NCBI RefSeq assembly: GCF_002286735.1 | Contig: NZ_NRTA01000003.1 | Span: 62,001-126,000, forward strand | Length of the DNA stretch: 64,000 bases | Reading direction: 5' to 3' | Source: Leptolyngbya sp. BC1307 | GTDB lineage: Bacteria; Cyanobacteriota; Cyanobacteriia; Phormidesmidales; Phormidesmidaceae | Shown here: one piece after another, positions 26,625 through 35,778 of the stretch | How positions within the stretch are numbered: position 1 is the first letter of the stretch | Layout of the letters: the number at the start of each line of letters is the position of its first letter | Position numbers and translations under genes: made by a program | The notes under the pieces: generated by a model | What the model saw: the letters and a program-made list of their open reading frames with translations, nothing else | Told to the model about the DNA's origin: nothing | The model's database searches: none

Positions 26625-27773
26625 ATGACCCAGGCTAAGGAAACACTTCAAACTTTAGAATCCAGCAGTGAGCCCGATCAAAAGACCAGTTCGTCAGCAA
26701 CCGTTAAAACCATAGACTTAACGGATTCAGGCACCGCTACTGCTACCAAAGCCACCAAAGGGGCCGCTAAGGGCGCTGCCAAAGGGAAAACCACTCGCCG
26801 CCGCACCGCTCAGACCAAAAAGAAGCACTATACCGAAGACTCTATTCGGCTATATCTGCAAGAGATCGGGCGAATTCGCCTGCTGCGCGCTGAAGAAGAG
26901 ATCGAGCTGGCCCGTAAGATTGCAGACCTGCTAGAGCTAGAGCGAATTCGCGATGAGATTGACGACCAGCTAGAAGATGAGCCCACCGATACTGACTGGG
27001 CCAATGCGGTCGATATGACGCTTCCTGCTTTTCGGCGTCGGTTGCACTTGGGTCGCCGCGCCAAAGATAAGATGGTGCAGTCCAACCTGCGTCTGGTTGT
27101 CTCCATTGCCAAAAAGTATATGAACCGGGGTCTGTCTTTTCAGGACTTGATCCAGGAAGGCAGTCTGGGCCTGATTCGCGCCGCCGAAAAGTTTGACCAC
27201 GAGAAAGGCTACAAGTTTTCTACCTACGCCACCTGGTGGATTCGTCAGGCGATTACCCGTGCGATCGCCGATCAGTCTCGCACCATCCGGCTACCGGTGC
27301 ACCTGTACGAAACGATCTCGCGCATCAAAAAGACCACCAAGCTGCTTTCGCAAGAACTAGGCCGCAAACCCACCGAAGAAGAAATCGCAACTCGCATGGA
27401 GATGACCATCGAGAAGCTGCGCTTTATCGCCAAGTCTGCGCAGCTACCTATCTCTCTAGAAACGCCCATCGGTAAGGAAGAAGACTCTCGTCTAGGTGAC
27501 TTCATCGAGTCGGACGGCGAAACCCCTGAAGATGAGGTTTCTAAAAGCCTGCTGCGCGAAGATCTAGAAAGCGTACTCAGTACGTTGAGCCCTCGTGAGC
27601 GCGATGTGCTGCGGCTGCGCTACGGCCTTGACGATGGCCGGATGAAGACCCTAGAAGAAATCGGTCAGATCTTCAACGTCACTCGGGAGCGTATCCGCCA
27701 GATCGAAGCCAAGGCTTTGCGTAAGCTGCGTCATCCCAATCGCAACAGCGTTCTCAAAGAATACATCCGGTAA
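26625..27773 (+). CDS. sigA: principal RNA polymerase sigma factor (group 1, SigA/RpoD)
   Basis: The housekeeping sigma-70 factor. After a low-complexity N-terminus rich in Thr/Lys/Ala (about 1-68) come region 1.2 ([16 protein letters not shown], 71-86), region 2 with the [15 protein letters not shown] helix and the 2.3-2.4 [19 protein letters not shown] stretch, region 3, and region 4.2 with the helix-turn-helix [19 protein letters not shown]. The C-terminus NSVLKEYIR is typical of cyanobacterial group 1 rather than group 2 factors. 382 residues is normal for the group. It has its own terminator and is followed by lexA. Confidence 0.95.
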   Translation: MTQAKETLQTLESSSEPDQKTSSSATVKTIDLTDSGTATATKATKGAAKGAAKGKTTRRRTAQTKKKHYTEDSIRLYLQEIGRIRLLRAEEEIELARKIADLLELERIRDEIDDQLEDEPTDTDWANAVDMTLPAFRRRLHLGRRAKDKMVQSNLRLVVSIAKKYMNRGLSFQDLIQEGSLGLIRAAEKFDHEKGYKFSTYATWWIRQAITRAIADQSRTIRLPVHLYETISRIKKTTKLLSQELGRKPTEEEIATRMEMTIEKLRFIAKSAQLPISLETPIGKEEDSRLGDFIESDGETPEDEVSKSLLREDLESVLSTLSPRERDVLRLRYGLDDGRMKTLEEIGQIFNVTRERIRQIEAKALRKLRHPNRNSVLKEYIR

Positions 27774-27807
27774 GCGTTCAGACCGGAGAGTTCAATTCAT
27801 ACATAGG

Positions 27808-27845
27808 GAGGAAGTTTGACAATAGTTGAACTTCCTCTTTTTTTT
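27808..27845 (+). terminator. intrinsic terminator of sigA
   Basis: GAGGAAGTT (27808-27816) pairs with AACTTCCTC (27829-27837) around a 12-nt loop and is followed by eight T (27838-27845). It lies 35 bp after the sigA stop. A pyrimidine-rich tract (CCCTTTT-type units) follows at about 27866-27904. Confidence 0.95.
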
Positions 27846-27965
27846 GCCTAGCCCACAAGCTCTCCTTTTTCCCTATTTCCCTTTTCCCCTTTTCCCTTTT
27901 CCCAGCCTCAGCCAAAACTTCACGCCCACCACCCACCTCACCTGTGGACAATTTTTATACAAGTT

Positions 27966-27979
27966 GGTACAGTTGTTCT
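27966..27979 (+). promoter_or_regulatory. LexA box of lexA
   Basis: GGTACAGTTGTTCT matches the published cyanobacterial LexA-box consensus RGTACNNNDGTWCB at every defined position. It ends 33 bp before the lexA start codon, where a repressor would overlap the promoter, so lexA is predicted to repress itself. A scan by eye of the other GTAC sites in the window found no second full match. Confidence 0.85.
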
Positions 27980-28012
27980 TGTTAGTGTGTAGCTGGTAGC
28001 CTGAAAATTACA

Positions 28013-28618
28013 ATGGAACCCTTAACTGAAGCTCAACAAGAGCTGTACGACTGGTTGGTGAGGTACATCCGAGAAAATCGACACTCGCCTTCAATTCGGC
28101 AGATGATGCGAGCGATGAAGCTAAAGTCACCAGCGCCCATTCAAAGTCGTTTAGAGCATCTGCGCCGCAAGGAGTACATTGACTGGACGGAAGGCAAGGC
28201 TCGCACCATTCGAATTTTGCAAGAGTCTCAGGGCGTGCCTATTTTTGGAGCGATCGCCGCAGGCTCAATGGTAGAAGCTTTTACCGATACGCTAGAGCAT
28301 TTCGACCCAGCCTCCCTAATCTTTAAGAGCGGCGACTTTGCGCTGAGAGTCAGCGGCGACTCGATGATCGAGGCATTGATTGACAGCGGCGATATCGTCA
28401 TCATGAGAGAAGTCGAAGAGCCCTCCCGCATCCGCAACGGCACGATTGTCGCGGCCCGCGTAGAGTCTACCACCACATTAAAGTACTACTACCGCGAAGC
28501 CGGAAAGGTCACGCTCAAGCCCGCTAACCCTCACTATGAGCCGATGCACTACCCGGCCGAAGAGGTGAACATTCAGGGCCGATTAGTGGCGGTTTGGCGC
28601 AATCAGGATCTCAGCTAG
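28013..28618 (+). CDS. lexA: LexA repressor, apparently cleavage-competent
   Basis: SOS-type repressor of 201 residues. The N-terminal winged helix (about 4-65) includes SPSIRQMMRAMKLKSPAPIQS, and the C-terminal S24 peptidase fold carries all self-cleavage elements: the Ala83-Gly84 scissile bond in AAGS, the nucleophile Ser117 in SGDSM and the base Lys157 in TTLKY. Some cyanobacterial LexA proteins, for example that of Synechocystis 6803, have lost these residues and no longer act as SOS repressors; this one has not. Together with the upstream LexA box this supports a genuine DNA-damage-inducible, self-regulated lexA. Confidence 0.96.
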   Translation: MEPLTEAQQELYDWLVRYIRENRHSPSIRQMMRAMKLKSPAPIQSRLEHLRRKEYIDWTEGKARTIRILQESQGVPIFGAIAAGSMVEAFTDTLEHFDPASLIFKSGDFALRVSGDSMIEALIDSGDIVIMREVEEPSRIRNGTIVAARVESTTTLKYYYREAGKVTLKPANPHYEPMHYPAEEVNIQGRLVAVWRNQDLS

Positions 28619-28668
28619 CGCCGCCCGCAACCTCGCTAAGCCGAGCGAATAGGTCAGCGCGCCACTAG

Positions 28669-28698
28669 GTTAGCGCGCAAATCAGTTAGCGCGCAAAT
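28669..28698. repeat. GTTAGCGCGCAAAT direct repeat
   Basis: The 14-mer occurs at 28669-28682 and 28685-28698 (period 16), with a degenerate third copy near 28652. It sits between lexA and the DUF3352 gene and overlaps the first possible, but less likely, start codon of the latter. Confidence 0.85.
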
Positions 28699-28741
28699 GG
28701 CGGTATACACTGATGTGAGACTCGCTAAGGGAGCACAGAAG

Positions 28742-30577
28742 ATGACTGCTGCGGCGCAACCCCCCGACCGCCCTAGCCGCACTTTTGCGGTAGGACTACT
28801 GGCAGTGGTGCTGGTGGTGCTGTCGATAGGCATCGGCGGTTTTTGGTATATGACGACAAATAGCCCGCTGAGCCTCTTGTCTGGCGGAGATCGCCCCATT
28901 GCTGCAGCGACCGCTTTTGTACCCGCGCGATCGCCTTTTGCGCTATCCCTACTCACTCGTCCCGAGCGATTGATTGCTCTACAGCAGGCGATCGCCTCGC
29001 CCGACCAGCGCCGCCCGACCCATCGTGAAATTAGTCAGCTCAAGCAAAGCCTGCTCGAAAACACAGGTCTCGATTACGACCGCGACATTCAGCCATGGGT
29101 CGGGAGCGAGATTACCTTTGCCCTCACTGACAGAGATCTAGATTTTGATAGCGCTAACGGTCAGCAGCCGGGATATCTACTAGCTCTGGAGATCGCCCCT
29201 GGGCAACAGCTGCAGGCCCGTAATTTTTTACAAACGCTCTGGCAGCAGCAAAGTCTGACCACTGGCAACCCGCCTGGTAGCCAACAAATTAGCGGTGTCC
29301 GCATCCTTTACGACTTGCCTGGCAGCCAGCGACTCACGACAGAAACTTCGCGATCGCGCTCTCAGCTAAAGGGTAGACCCCCATCTTTAATAGCGGCTAG
29401 TGCTCTAGTGGGCAACCAGTTCGTCATTTTTGCCAATGATGTCCGGGTGCTGCAACGCAGCATACGGGCGACCCAGACGGCTGCAAACTTAGCTCAGAAC
29501 CGGGCTTACCGGCAGGCGATCGCTCAGCTCCCCACCCAGCGAATTGGCCTTGCCTACTTCAATGCAGCAGAGCTAGGAAAAATTGGCAGCGGCGAGCCCG
29601 ATTTAGCCGAGTCAAGTCTGCATAGGGGCAGAGACCGCGCAGCGTTTACAGCAGTCAGCTTGGGCGTCACCCGTAACGGCCTGATAGCTCATGCTCAGCT
29701 CTCAGACCAGCTATTAGATCAGCTGCCAGCAGATGCCGCTGCCCAGAGCCGCCCTGAAGCTGCCCTGAAGTATCTACCAGCAGATAGTGTGATCGCGCTT
29801 GCCAGCCGTGACCTCAGTCAGTTAGCGCCTACGCTTACAGCAGCAGGCTTACCCAGCCATCTCTTACCCGATTTTCTTTTCTTAGAACAGCCGGCAGCGG
29901 GTGGAAATGGTACCGCTGAAAAGGGTGTTGTCGCCAGTACTCCACAGCCAACTCAGCTGTCACCTGAGCTATGGAACTGGGCAACGGCAGACTATAGCTT
30001 AGGCCAGGTTAGCGTGGGTCAGTCGCCCGACTGGGTACTAGCAGTTGTCCGCGATACTGAGGGGATAGCCAGTCTTGATCGAGCTATCGTGGCTCAAGGC
30101 TATAGCGCCGTTCCTGTCAGTATCGGGGCAGACGAAGCGATCGCCTGGACCCGATTTCGCGTCAGGACCCAGCGCCGGCTAGCAGCTAATAGTCTAGAAA
30201 CTGAGATTTTGGGCTTACATTTGCAGCAGGGAGACTACGAGATTTTTGCTAGCTCGCCAGCGGCGATGGATAGTGCCTTGGCTGCGCCTCAAAACCCACT
30301 GCTCAAGGCTGAGCGCTTTACCCAAGCGATCGCTCCGCTGCCCACCTCTAACCAGGGATATCTCTATATTGACTGGCCAGCGATCGCCCCAACAGCAGAG
30401 CGAGCCCTCCCCATACTCAACCTGATCGACGTAGCCGCACGGCCCTTTGTCAGCCATATTCAGACGCTAGCCGCCGCCTGCGAAGGTGAAACTGCGAGTA
30501 TTTTTATCAAGCTGAGTCAGCCCGCCGATAAAACAGCCCCCAGTCAAGCTACAGCTCCCAGCCAAACTAATGAGTGA
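28742..30577 (+). CDS. DUF3352 membrane-anchored protein
   Basis: A 611-residue protein with one N-terminal membrane helix (about 14-37) and a large extracytoplasmic region matching the cyanobacterial DUF3352 family: AATAFVPARSPFALSLL after the anchor, the QPWVGSEITFALTD segment near 125, and a repeated pattern ending in a Ser/Thr/Gln-rich tail. The function is unknown. The start at 28742 has AAGGGAG 8 bp upstream; an ATG at 28697 lies in a direct repeat and lacks a ribosome-binding site. The stop overlaps the glycerate kinase gene by 8 bp. Confidence 0.82.
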   Translation: MTAAAQPPDRPSRTFAVGLLAVVLVVLSIGIGGFWYMTTNSPLSLLSGGDRPIAAATAFVPARSPFALSLLTRPERLIALQQAIASPDQRRPTHREISQLKQSLLENTGLDYDRDIQPWVGSEITFALTDRDLDFDSANGQQPGYLLALEIAPGQQLQARNFLQTLWQQQSLTTGNPPGSQQISGVRILYDLPGSQRLTTETSRSRSQLKGRPPSLIAASALVGNQFVIFANDVRVLQRSIRATQTAANLAQNRAYRQAIAQLPTQRIGLAYFNAAELGKIGSGEPDLAESSLHRGRDRAAFTAVSLGVTRNGLIAHAQLSDQLLDQLPADAAAQSRPEAALKYLPADSVIALASRDLSQLAPTLTAAGLPSHLLPDFLFLEQPAAGGNGTAEKGVVASTPQPTQLSPELWNWATADYSLGQVSVGQSPDWVLAVVRDTEGIASLDRAIVAQGYSAVPVSIGADEAIAWTRFRVRTQRRLAANSLETEILGLHLQQGDYEIFASSPAAMDSALAAPQNPLLKAERFTQAIAPLPTSNQGYLYIDWPAIAPTAERALPILNLIDVAARPFVSHIQTLAAACEGETASIFIKLSQPADKTAPSQATAPSQTNE

Positions 30578-31697
30578 GCCGCCCGCCCGCTCAGACTTTG
30601 GCCATTCACGGGAGTCTAGCCAGACCCTCTGGCCATCGGTCATTGCTTGGGCACAGGGTCATCTGCCCTCAGCCAGCGAGCAACAGCAGATGGCTGATTG
30701 GGAGCTAGAACCCAACCGCGCTGCTGTCTGGCAGGTCTCTGCTGATCATGTCGTTCATGCACTGAAGACCAGAGCCGCGCTGCTGCAAGCCCTCTGCCAG
30801 CAGACACCTGACTCCACCATGCCCTTACCGGGTGATTGGACAGACTGGATTGTTCCGCTATGGACAGTGTGGCTGCCGCTTGCACAGTGGCTGGATAAAA
30901 AGCAGCGGGACTTAGGCGGTCCTTGGGTTCAAGGTATCTTAGGCGGGCAGGGGACGGGGAAGACGACGCTCACTAAAATTTTGCGACTGATTTTAGGCCA
31001 CTTAGGCCACCAGACAGCGGCGCTGTCTATTGATGATCTGTACCTGACCCATGCCCAGCGCTGTGAGCTGAGAGCGCAAGATCCCCGGCTGATTTGGCGC
31101 GGCCCGCCGGGTACGCACGATATTGAGCTAGGGCAGCGCACGCTGAGGCAAATTAAAAATGCGTCAGCTAGTGAGCAGATCACGCTACCCCAGTTTGATA
31201 AGTCGCTGTATCAAGGGGATGGCGATCGCACGCGCTCCCTTACCCTACCGGCCCCAACGATTGTGCTATTTGAGGGCTGGCTTGTCGGCACGCGGCCCGT
31301 AGATGACAGCGTCTTTAGCGACCAGCATCCGCTGCCTGACCCGATCCATACCGCTGCTGATCGGCAGTTTGCCAGAGACAGCAACCGCCGACTGCAAAGC
31401 TATTTACCCCTATGGGATTTTCTCAATAGTTTGCTCGTGCTCTACCCTACCGACTACCGCCAGTCACAACAATGGCGACAGCAGGCCGAACAGCAGATGA
31501 AAGCGCAGGGTAAAGAGGGCCTTGGCGATCGCCAGATCACCGCCTTTGTCACCTATTTTTGGAAAGCGCTGCACCCTGAACTGTTTATCACCCCGGCCAT
31601 TCGCAGCCCAGATACCAGCCTGGTCGTAAAAGTTGAGCGCGACCACAGCCCAAGTGAAGTGTATTCTCCCTCATCTGGGCGGGCTCATTTTATATGA
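30570..31697 (+). CDS. D-glycerate 3-kinase (GLYK type)
   Basis: A P-loop kinase of the plant/cyanobacterial GLYK type, which phosphorylates glycerate in the last step of photorespiration and returns carbon to the Calvin cycle. The Walker A motif GGQGTGKT is at 125-132, followed by the ALSIDDLYLTH segment (about 153-163), RGPPGTHD (about 181) and the FEGWLVG strand. 375 residues is close to the family norm. It overlaps the upstream DUF3352 gene by 8 bp and so is probably co-transcribed with it. Confidence 0.92.
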   Translation: MSEPPARSDFGHSRESSQTLWPSVIAWAQGHLPSASEQQQMADWELEPNRAAVWQVSADHVVHALKTRAALLQALCQQTPDSTMPLPGDWTDWIVPLWTVWLPLAQWLDKKQRDLGGPWVQGILGGQGTGKTTLTKILRLILGHLGHQTAALSIDDLYLTHAQRCELRAQDPRLIWRGPPGTHDIELGQRTLRQIKNASASEQITLPQFDKSLYQGDGDRTRSLTLPAPTIVLFEGWLVGTRPVDDSVFSDQHPLPDPIHTAADRQFARDSNRRLQSYLPLWDFLNSLLVLYPTDYRQSQQWRQQAEQQMKAQGKEGLGDRQITAFVTYFWKALHPELFITPAIRSPDTSLVVKVERDHSPSEVYSPSSGRAHFI

Positions 31698-31831
31698 ACC
31701 TCCCGTAGAGACTCAGCAAAGAGTTAGGGCTGGTGACTCGTCTTTCTAGCCAGCAGCTGTCTCTACCTGACAAAATGGCAGTTGCTTCTAAGCTAAATAG
31801 TAAAGTACCGTCAGTAGAGAAGGGAACCTAA

Positions 31832-32161
31832 ATGAACATGGTGAGTATGGATACAACCGTTCAAGTGCTAGTGCCCTCTGGCATTCTAGATAGCACTCAA
31901 GCAGAAGAGGTTCGCGCTCAAGTCGATAGCGCCCTCTCGACCGGGGCCAAGACGCTGCTGATGGATCTTAAAGACATCACTTTTATCGACAGCTCTGGAC
32001 TGGGCGTTCTAGTCTCTGTACTGAAGAAGGTGCGATCGCAGGGCTGCGAAATGGTCGTCTGCGCAATCAATCCTCAGGTCAAAATGCTGTTTGAACTCAC
32101 CAGCATGGACCGGGTGTTTGAAATATTTGAAAACCGCGAAGCTTTTGAAGCTTCACGGTAG
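31832..32161 (+). CDS. STAS-domain anti-sigma factor antagonist
   Basis: A 109-residue stand-alone STAS protein of the SpoIIAA/RsbV type. The phosphorylation motif FIDSSGLGVLV is at 51-61, so Ser54 or Ser55 would be the site used by a switch kinase. A PP2C-type phosphatase with a GAF sensor (37560-39098) is the kind of enzyme that would reactivate such an antagonist, but the two are 5 kb apart and no serine kinase is nearby. ATG codons at 31832, 31838 and 31847 are possible starts; GAAGGGAA lies upstream. Confidence 0.92.
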   Translation: MNMVSMDTTVQVLVPSGILDSTQAEEVRAQVDSALSTGAKTLLMDLKDITFIDSSGLGVLVSVLKKVRSQGCEMVVCAINPQVKMLFELTSMDRVFEIFENREAFEASR

Positions 32162-32189
32162 TGGTCGTTAATTGGTAGCTAGCTGATTA

Positions 32190-32250
32190 GCAGCCAGTCA
32201 ATGATTAGTCAGGCAGTCAGTAGTCAGTCAACAGTCAGTTGGCAGACTGT
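32190..32250. repeat. AGTCAG-type short repeats
   Basis: Imperfect copies of AGTCAG/AGTCAA recur at 6-11 bp intervals between the STAS gene and the 3' end of ssb. They are low-complexity with no coding potential. Confidence 0.7.
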
Positions 32251-32266
32251 CAGCCCGCAGATCCCT

Positions 32267-32734
32267 TTAGAAAGGGATGTCGTCGTAATCAGGCGTTTCG
32301 GCAGCGGCGGGTTTAGCAGCGGCGGGCGCAGAAGGCGCAGCCGCTGAGGGGACAGAAGCCGGAGAGCTGCTGCTACCTGCGAACTTGCCTTCGGCCATAG
32401 GCGTAGGTTCGGCGATCGCCATGGCCTGCAAATCACCAATCGGGCTGACTCGCTGAACCGTCATTTCAACCCGCTTTTCTTTAAAGCCCTCAGGCCGCTC
32501 TAGCGTGTTCATTCCTAACCGGCCTTCTAACAGGACGCGGTCACCTGCCTGATAGCGCTCCTGAATCTCTTGGGCAAGATTGCCCCAACCAATGGCTTTC
32601 ATCTGACCGGGCGCATCGCCTTCCCGCAGCCCCGGAAACTTAACGACAAACTCCGCAATCGGCGTTTGATTATCGGCGGTGTAGCGCAGCTGAGGAGCCT
32701 CCACAATTTCCGCCATTAAGATGCAGTTGTTCAT
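32267..32734 (-). CDS. ssb: single-stranded DNA-binding protein
   Basis: A 155-residue SSB with an OB fold (1-105) and a disordered Ala/Pro/Ser-rich linker ending in the acidic tip DYDDIPF, which recruits replication and repair partners. The N-terminus MNNCILMAEIVEAPQLRYT and the VKFPGL stretch are typical of the cyanobacterial form. It starts 12 bp after the stop of the large nucleotidyltransferase gene and is probably its operon partner, an unusual pairing. Confidence 0.95.
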   Translation of the reverse strand: MNNCILMAEIVEAPQLRYTADNQTPIAEFVVKFPGLREGDAPGQMKAIGWGNLAQEIQERYQAGDRVLLEGRLGMNTLERPEGFKEKRVEMTVQRVSPIGDLQAMAIAEPTPMAEGKFAGSSSSPASVPSAAAPSAPAAAKPAAAETPDYDDIPF

Positions 32735-32746
32735 ACCCGCTCTTCC

Positions 32747-35257
32747 TTAATTCTGCTCTACTTCAATGAAGTGTTGAACCTTCTGCCGATACGTTTGCAG
32801 CTGCCTATCTACCCAATTTCGATCTTCGCTATTGGCAAAAATACGCACCAAAGGCTCACTGGCATCGGGTAAAATTAGCACCCAGTTCTGTCGGCTCGGG
32901 TCTACTATTTTAACGCCATCGACCAGTTCTAAACTATCAGCCGGATGGGTCTCTACAAGATAGCGCATGAGGGCTCCCTTAATCGTCCAGGGGCAGCGGA
33001 TGCTCTGAGAGCGGTGGGAAATGCGCGGCAGCTCCTCCCAAATTTTGCCTAGCGATCGCTCTTGAATTAGCAGCATCTCAATCAGCTTAGCCACGCAAAA
33101 CATCGCATCAAAACCGGGATGAAGCTGCGGAAAAATGAAGCCCATATCGCCACTGCCACCGAGCACCACATTAGGATGGGTGCGGCAAGCTTCCATCAGC
33201 GCGGTCGGGTTGGCCTTAGTGCGGATCACCTGACCGTCATGGCGACGGGCAATTTCTTCGATTGCACCTGAGGCGTGAACGGGCACAACCACCGTCCCTC
33301 GGGGGTGCGCAGTCAAAATCATATAGGCCATCAGCGCCGTTAGCTGTTCACCACGAATGGGTGAACCAATTTCATCAACGAGCACCAACTGCTCGCCGTT
33401 GGCCAAAATTTGCACGCCAAAAGTCGCCTGCAAAGCCAGCACCACCTTCCCGAGCTGACCGAGTAGCACCTCACGAGCCGCCGCCGAGGGCACCGTCGGA
33501 TTTAAGCTGGCATTGAGCACCACCGCGTCGCAACCAAACTTGCCGAGCAGTTGGGGTAAAACCGCGCCCGACACCGCATAGGCGTAGTCAATCACAATCT
33601 TGGACTTGCTGCTGCGAATCGATCCTATATTAAGATGATCTTCAAAGGCCGTTGTATAGGCATCTAGCAGGCCGCTGGGGTAGGAGACAGAGCCGATTTC
33701 GTGGATTTGCGATCGCCGTAAATTCTCCTTGAAGTAAGCCCCTTCAATCTTCTTCTCTTGGGCTTTGGGAATGTCGATGCCTTGGTCGTCAAAAAACTCA
33801 ATCAACAGATGATCCGAGCGATCAGGGTGAATCCGAACGTGAATTCCCCCGGCCACATTGAGCGCCGGCAGCACATTTCTGGCCACCGGAATTGAAATGG
33901 CCTCTAAATTTTGTACATGAATGCCCACTGACATCAGTCCGGCAATGAGTGAGCGCGTCACCATTCGCGAAATGCTGCGCTGATCTCGAGACACCGTCAC
34001 ATGGTCGCTGGGCTTCAGCGTAGAGCCATAGGCGGCACCTAGCTTTACCGCAAACTCAGGCGTGATATCGACATTGGCTAGGCCCGCCACCCCGCGCTGG
34101 CCAAACAGATTGCGCTGAGCCGTCTTCCCCCAGATCAAATTGATATTCAGCGTCGCGCCCGACTCAATCAGCTTACTAGGCCAGACCCTTACCCCTGGGC
34201 TAATTTGGGCCTCTTCTCCAATCGTCGAAAGCGCCCCGACAACAGCACCTTCCAGTATCTGAGCGCGGCGATCAGCGCGGGTGCCCCGAGCGATCACACA
34301 GGCCCGCAGATGCGTATCATCTCCAATCACCGCGCCATTCCAGATGATGGGCCGCTTGAGATCGGCGTCGCTGCCAATCGTGACATTATCCCCGACGACT
34401 GTACCTGGCTCTAGCAGCGCTCTGGGGCCGATGCGACAATTGCTGCCAATCAACACAGGCGGCATGATCTTGGCAGTCGGATCGATGCAGGTGTTTTTGC
34501 CGACCCACACTCCGCTACTGACTTCAGGGTAAGCATAGTCAATTTTTACGCGGCCCTGCAGTGCGTCGTAATGGGCTTCGCGGTAGGCATCAAGATGACC
34601 CACATCGCACCAGTAGCCCTCAGCGATATACCCATACATCGGCTCGCCTTTCTCTAGCAGCAGTGGAAAGAGATCAGTCGAAAAGTCTTGCTCGCACTCA
34701 GGCAGCAAATACTCCAGCACCTCGGGCTCCAGAATATAGATGCCTGTATTTACCGTATCTGAAAAAATCTCGCTGGCAGAAGGCTTCTCCAAAAAGCGCA
34801 CAATCTCCCCGCTGGAGTTAGTAATCACAACGCCAAACTCAATCGGATTAGGCACACGGGTCAGCACCAGCGTGGCCTTAGCGCCCTTTGTCCGGTGAAA
34901 ATCTATCGCCTTTTGCAGATTAAAATCGGTAATGCTGTCGCCGCTAATGACCAGAAAAGTATCGTCGAGCAGTTCAGAGACATTTTTGACGCTGCCAGCG
35001 GTTCCTAGGGGCTGATCTTCTTCGACAGCGTAGGTAATCTGCACCCCAAAATCTTGACCGTTTTGAAAATAGTCCCGCATGACATCGGGCAGATAAAACA
35101 GAGTGGCAATAATCTCTGTGATGCCATAGCGCTTAAGCAAATTGATAATGTGCTCGGCAATAGGGCGGTTGAGCACAGGTACCATAGGCTTAGGCAGGTC
35201 ACAGGTCAGGGGCCTGAGCCTGGTTCCTGAGCCACCGGCCATGATTACTGCACGCAT
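32747..35257 (-). CDS. sugar nucleotidyltransferase / phosphomannomutase-like fusion
   Basis: An 836-residue fusion. The N-terminal third is a nucleotidyltransferase with [11 protein letters not shown] (8-18) and the [12 protein letters not shown] active-site strand; residues about 250-370 are a left-handed beta-helix of hexapeptide repeats; residues 380-836 resemble phosphomannomutase/phosphoglucomutase. Cyanobacterial homologues are annotated mannose-1-phosphate guanylyltransferase. The mutase half looks inactive: the place of the phosphoserine loop has no SHNP sequence, and the metal loop DxDxDR reads [10 protein letters not shown]. So it probably makes a nucleotide sugar (GDP-mannose type) with a regulatory mutase-like half. 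It is divergent from a small membrane protein gene and followed by ssb. Confidence 0.85.
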   Translation of the reverse strand: MRAVIMAGGSGTRLRPLTCDLPKPMVPVLNRPIAEHIINLLKRYGITEIIATLFYLPDVMRDYFQNGQDFGVQITYAVEEDQPLGTAGSVKNVSELLDDTFLVISGDSITDFNLQKAIDFHRTKGAKATLVLTRVPNPIEFGVVITNSSGEIVRFLEKPSASEIFSDTVNTGIYILEPEVLEYLLPECEQDFSTDLFPLLLEKGEPMYGYIAEGYWCDVGHLDAYREAHYDALQGRVKIDYAYPEVSSGVWVGKNTCIDPTAKIMPPVLIGSNCRIGPRALLEPGTVVGDNVTIGSDADLKRPIIWNGAVIGDDTHLRACVIARGTRADRRAQILEGAVVGALSTIGEEAQISPGVRVWPSKLIESGATLNINLIWGKTAQRNLFGQRGVAGLANVDITPEFAVKLGAAYGSTLKPSDHVTVSRDQRSISRMVTRSLIAGLMSVGIHVQNLEAISIPVARNVLPALNVAGGIHVRIHPDRSDHLLIEFFDDQGIDIPKAQEKKIEGAYFKENLRRSQIHEIGSVSYPSGLLDAYTTAFEDHLNIGSIRSSKSKIVIDYAYAVSGAVLPQLLGKFGCDAVVLNASLNPTVPSAAAREVLLGQLGKVVLALQATFGVQILANGEQLVLVDEIGSPIRGEQLTALMAYMILTAHPRGTVVVPVHASGAIEEIARRHDGQVIRTKANPTALMEACRTHPNVVLGGSGDMGFIFPQLHPGFDAMFCVAKLIEMLLIQERSLGKIWEELPRISHRSQSIRCPWTIKGALMRYLVETHPADSLELVDGVKIVDPSRQNWVLILPDASEPLVRIFANSEDRNWVDRQLQTYRQKVQHFIEVEQN

Positions 35258-35577
35258 AGTTACTCTCCAGATGAGTCACTAATGTATTTTATAGGAGTTG
35301 CGAAAAGCAGGATGCTTGTTGCCTACGGCGCTACCTTTGAAACGCTTAAAAAAGCGGTCGGAGCCACAGCGCGAGAGCAAGCGCCCGCTTTTTATTAAGC
35401 AGATGTTGTAATCAAGGGCGATTTTCCGCAGCGGCGGCTATGGTGGGCTAGATTATCTCTAGATGACTGGGCGGCTATCTCAGGTGAGCTGTCATGAGGC
35501 TATTGATATCATTATGGTCATAGAGTCATCAAACAGAGCTATCAATTTAAGTGTGGAAACACGCTAGGAGGGCGTCA
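35258..35577. other. 320 bp divergent non-coding region with a terminator-like hairpin
   Basis: This lies between the outward-facing nucleotidyltransferase gene and a small membrane protein gene. The main feature is the large hairpin at 35344-35400. The right end carries the strong AGGAGGG ribosome-binding site (35566-35572) of the small gene. Confidence 0.5.
35344..35400. terminator. terminator-like hairpin in a divergent promoter region
   Basis: GCTTAA (35344-35349) pairs with TTAAGC (35395-35400), AAAAAGCGG (35349-35357) with CCGCTTTTT (35385-35393), and an inner GCGC with GCGC (35370-35384). T-runs occur on both strands after the core stem. Its place between two divergent genes is odd for a terminator; it may end a small RNA or attenuate a leader. 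Confidence 0.5.
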
Positions 35578-35763
35578 ATGAGTACCTTGATTACGATTAT
35601 TTTGCTGGGCGTTTATGGTGCTGGAGCCTGGAAGTTTTGGCAGGGGTTTAACCGCACAAATTTCAGCACGGGTAAAGCCTATTTGACTTTGCTATGGCCG
35701 TTTTTCTTGATTGGCAATAAGGACTACAGACGCAATTTTACTAAGGCCATCAAGGGCTCTTAA
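35578..35763 (+). CDS. small conserved membrane protein
   Basis: A 61-residue protein with one N-terminal membrane helix (about 4-20), then a second hydrophobic stretch (about 37-47, TLLWPFFLI), ending in a basic tail. It resembles a small hypothetical protein common in cyanobacteria; the function is unknown. The ATG at 35578 has AGGAGGG 5 bp upstream, an unusually strong ribosome-binding site, and is preferred over an upstream frame extension. It is 15 bp from the methyltransferase gene and probably in one transcript. Confidence 0.8.
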   Translation: MSTLITIILLGVYGAGAWKFWQGFNRTNFSTGKAYLTLLWPFFLIGNKDYRRNFTKAIKGS

Positions 35764-35778
35764 AGGACAGTAGCGCAG

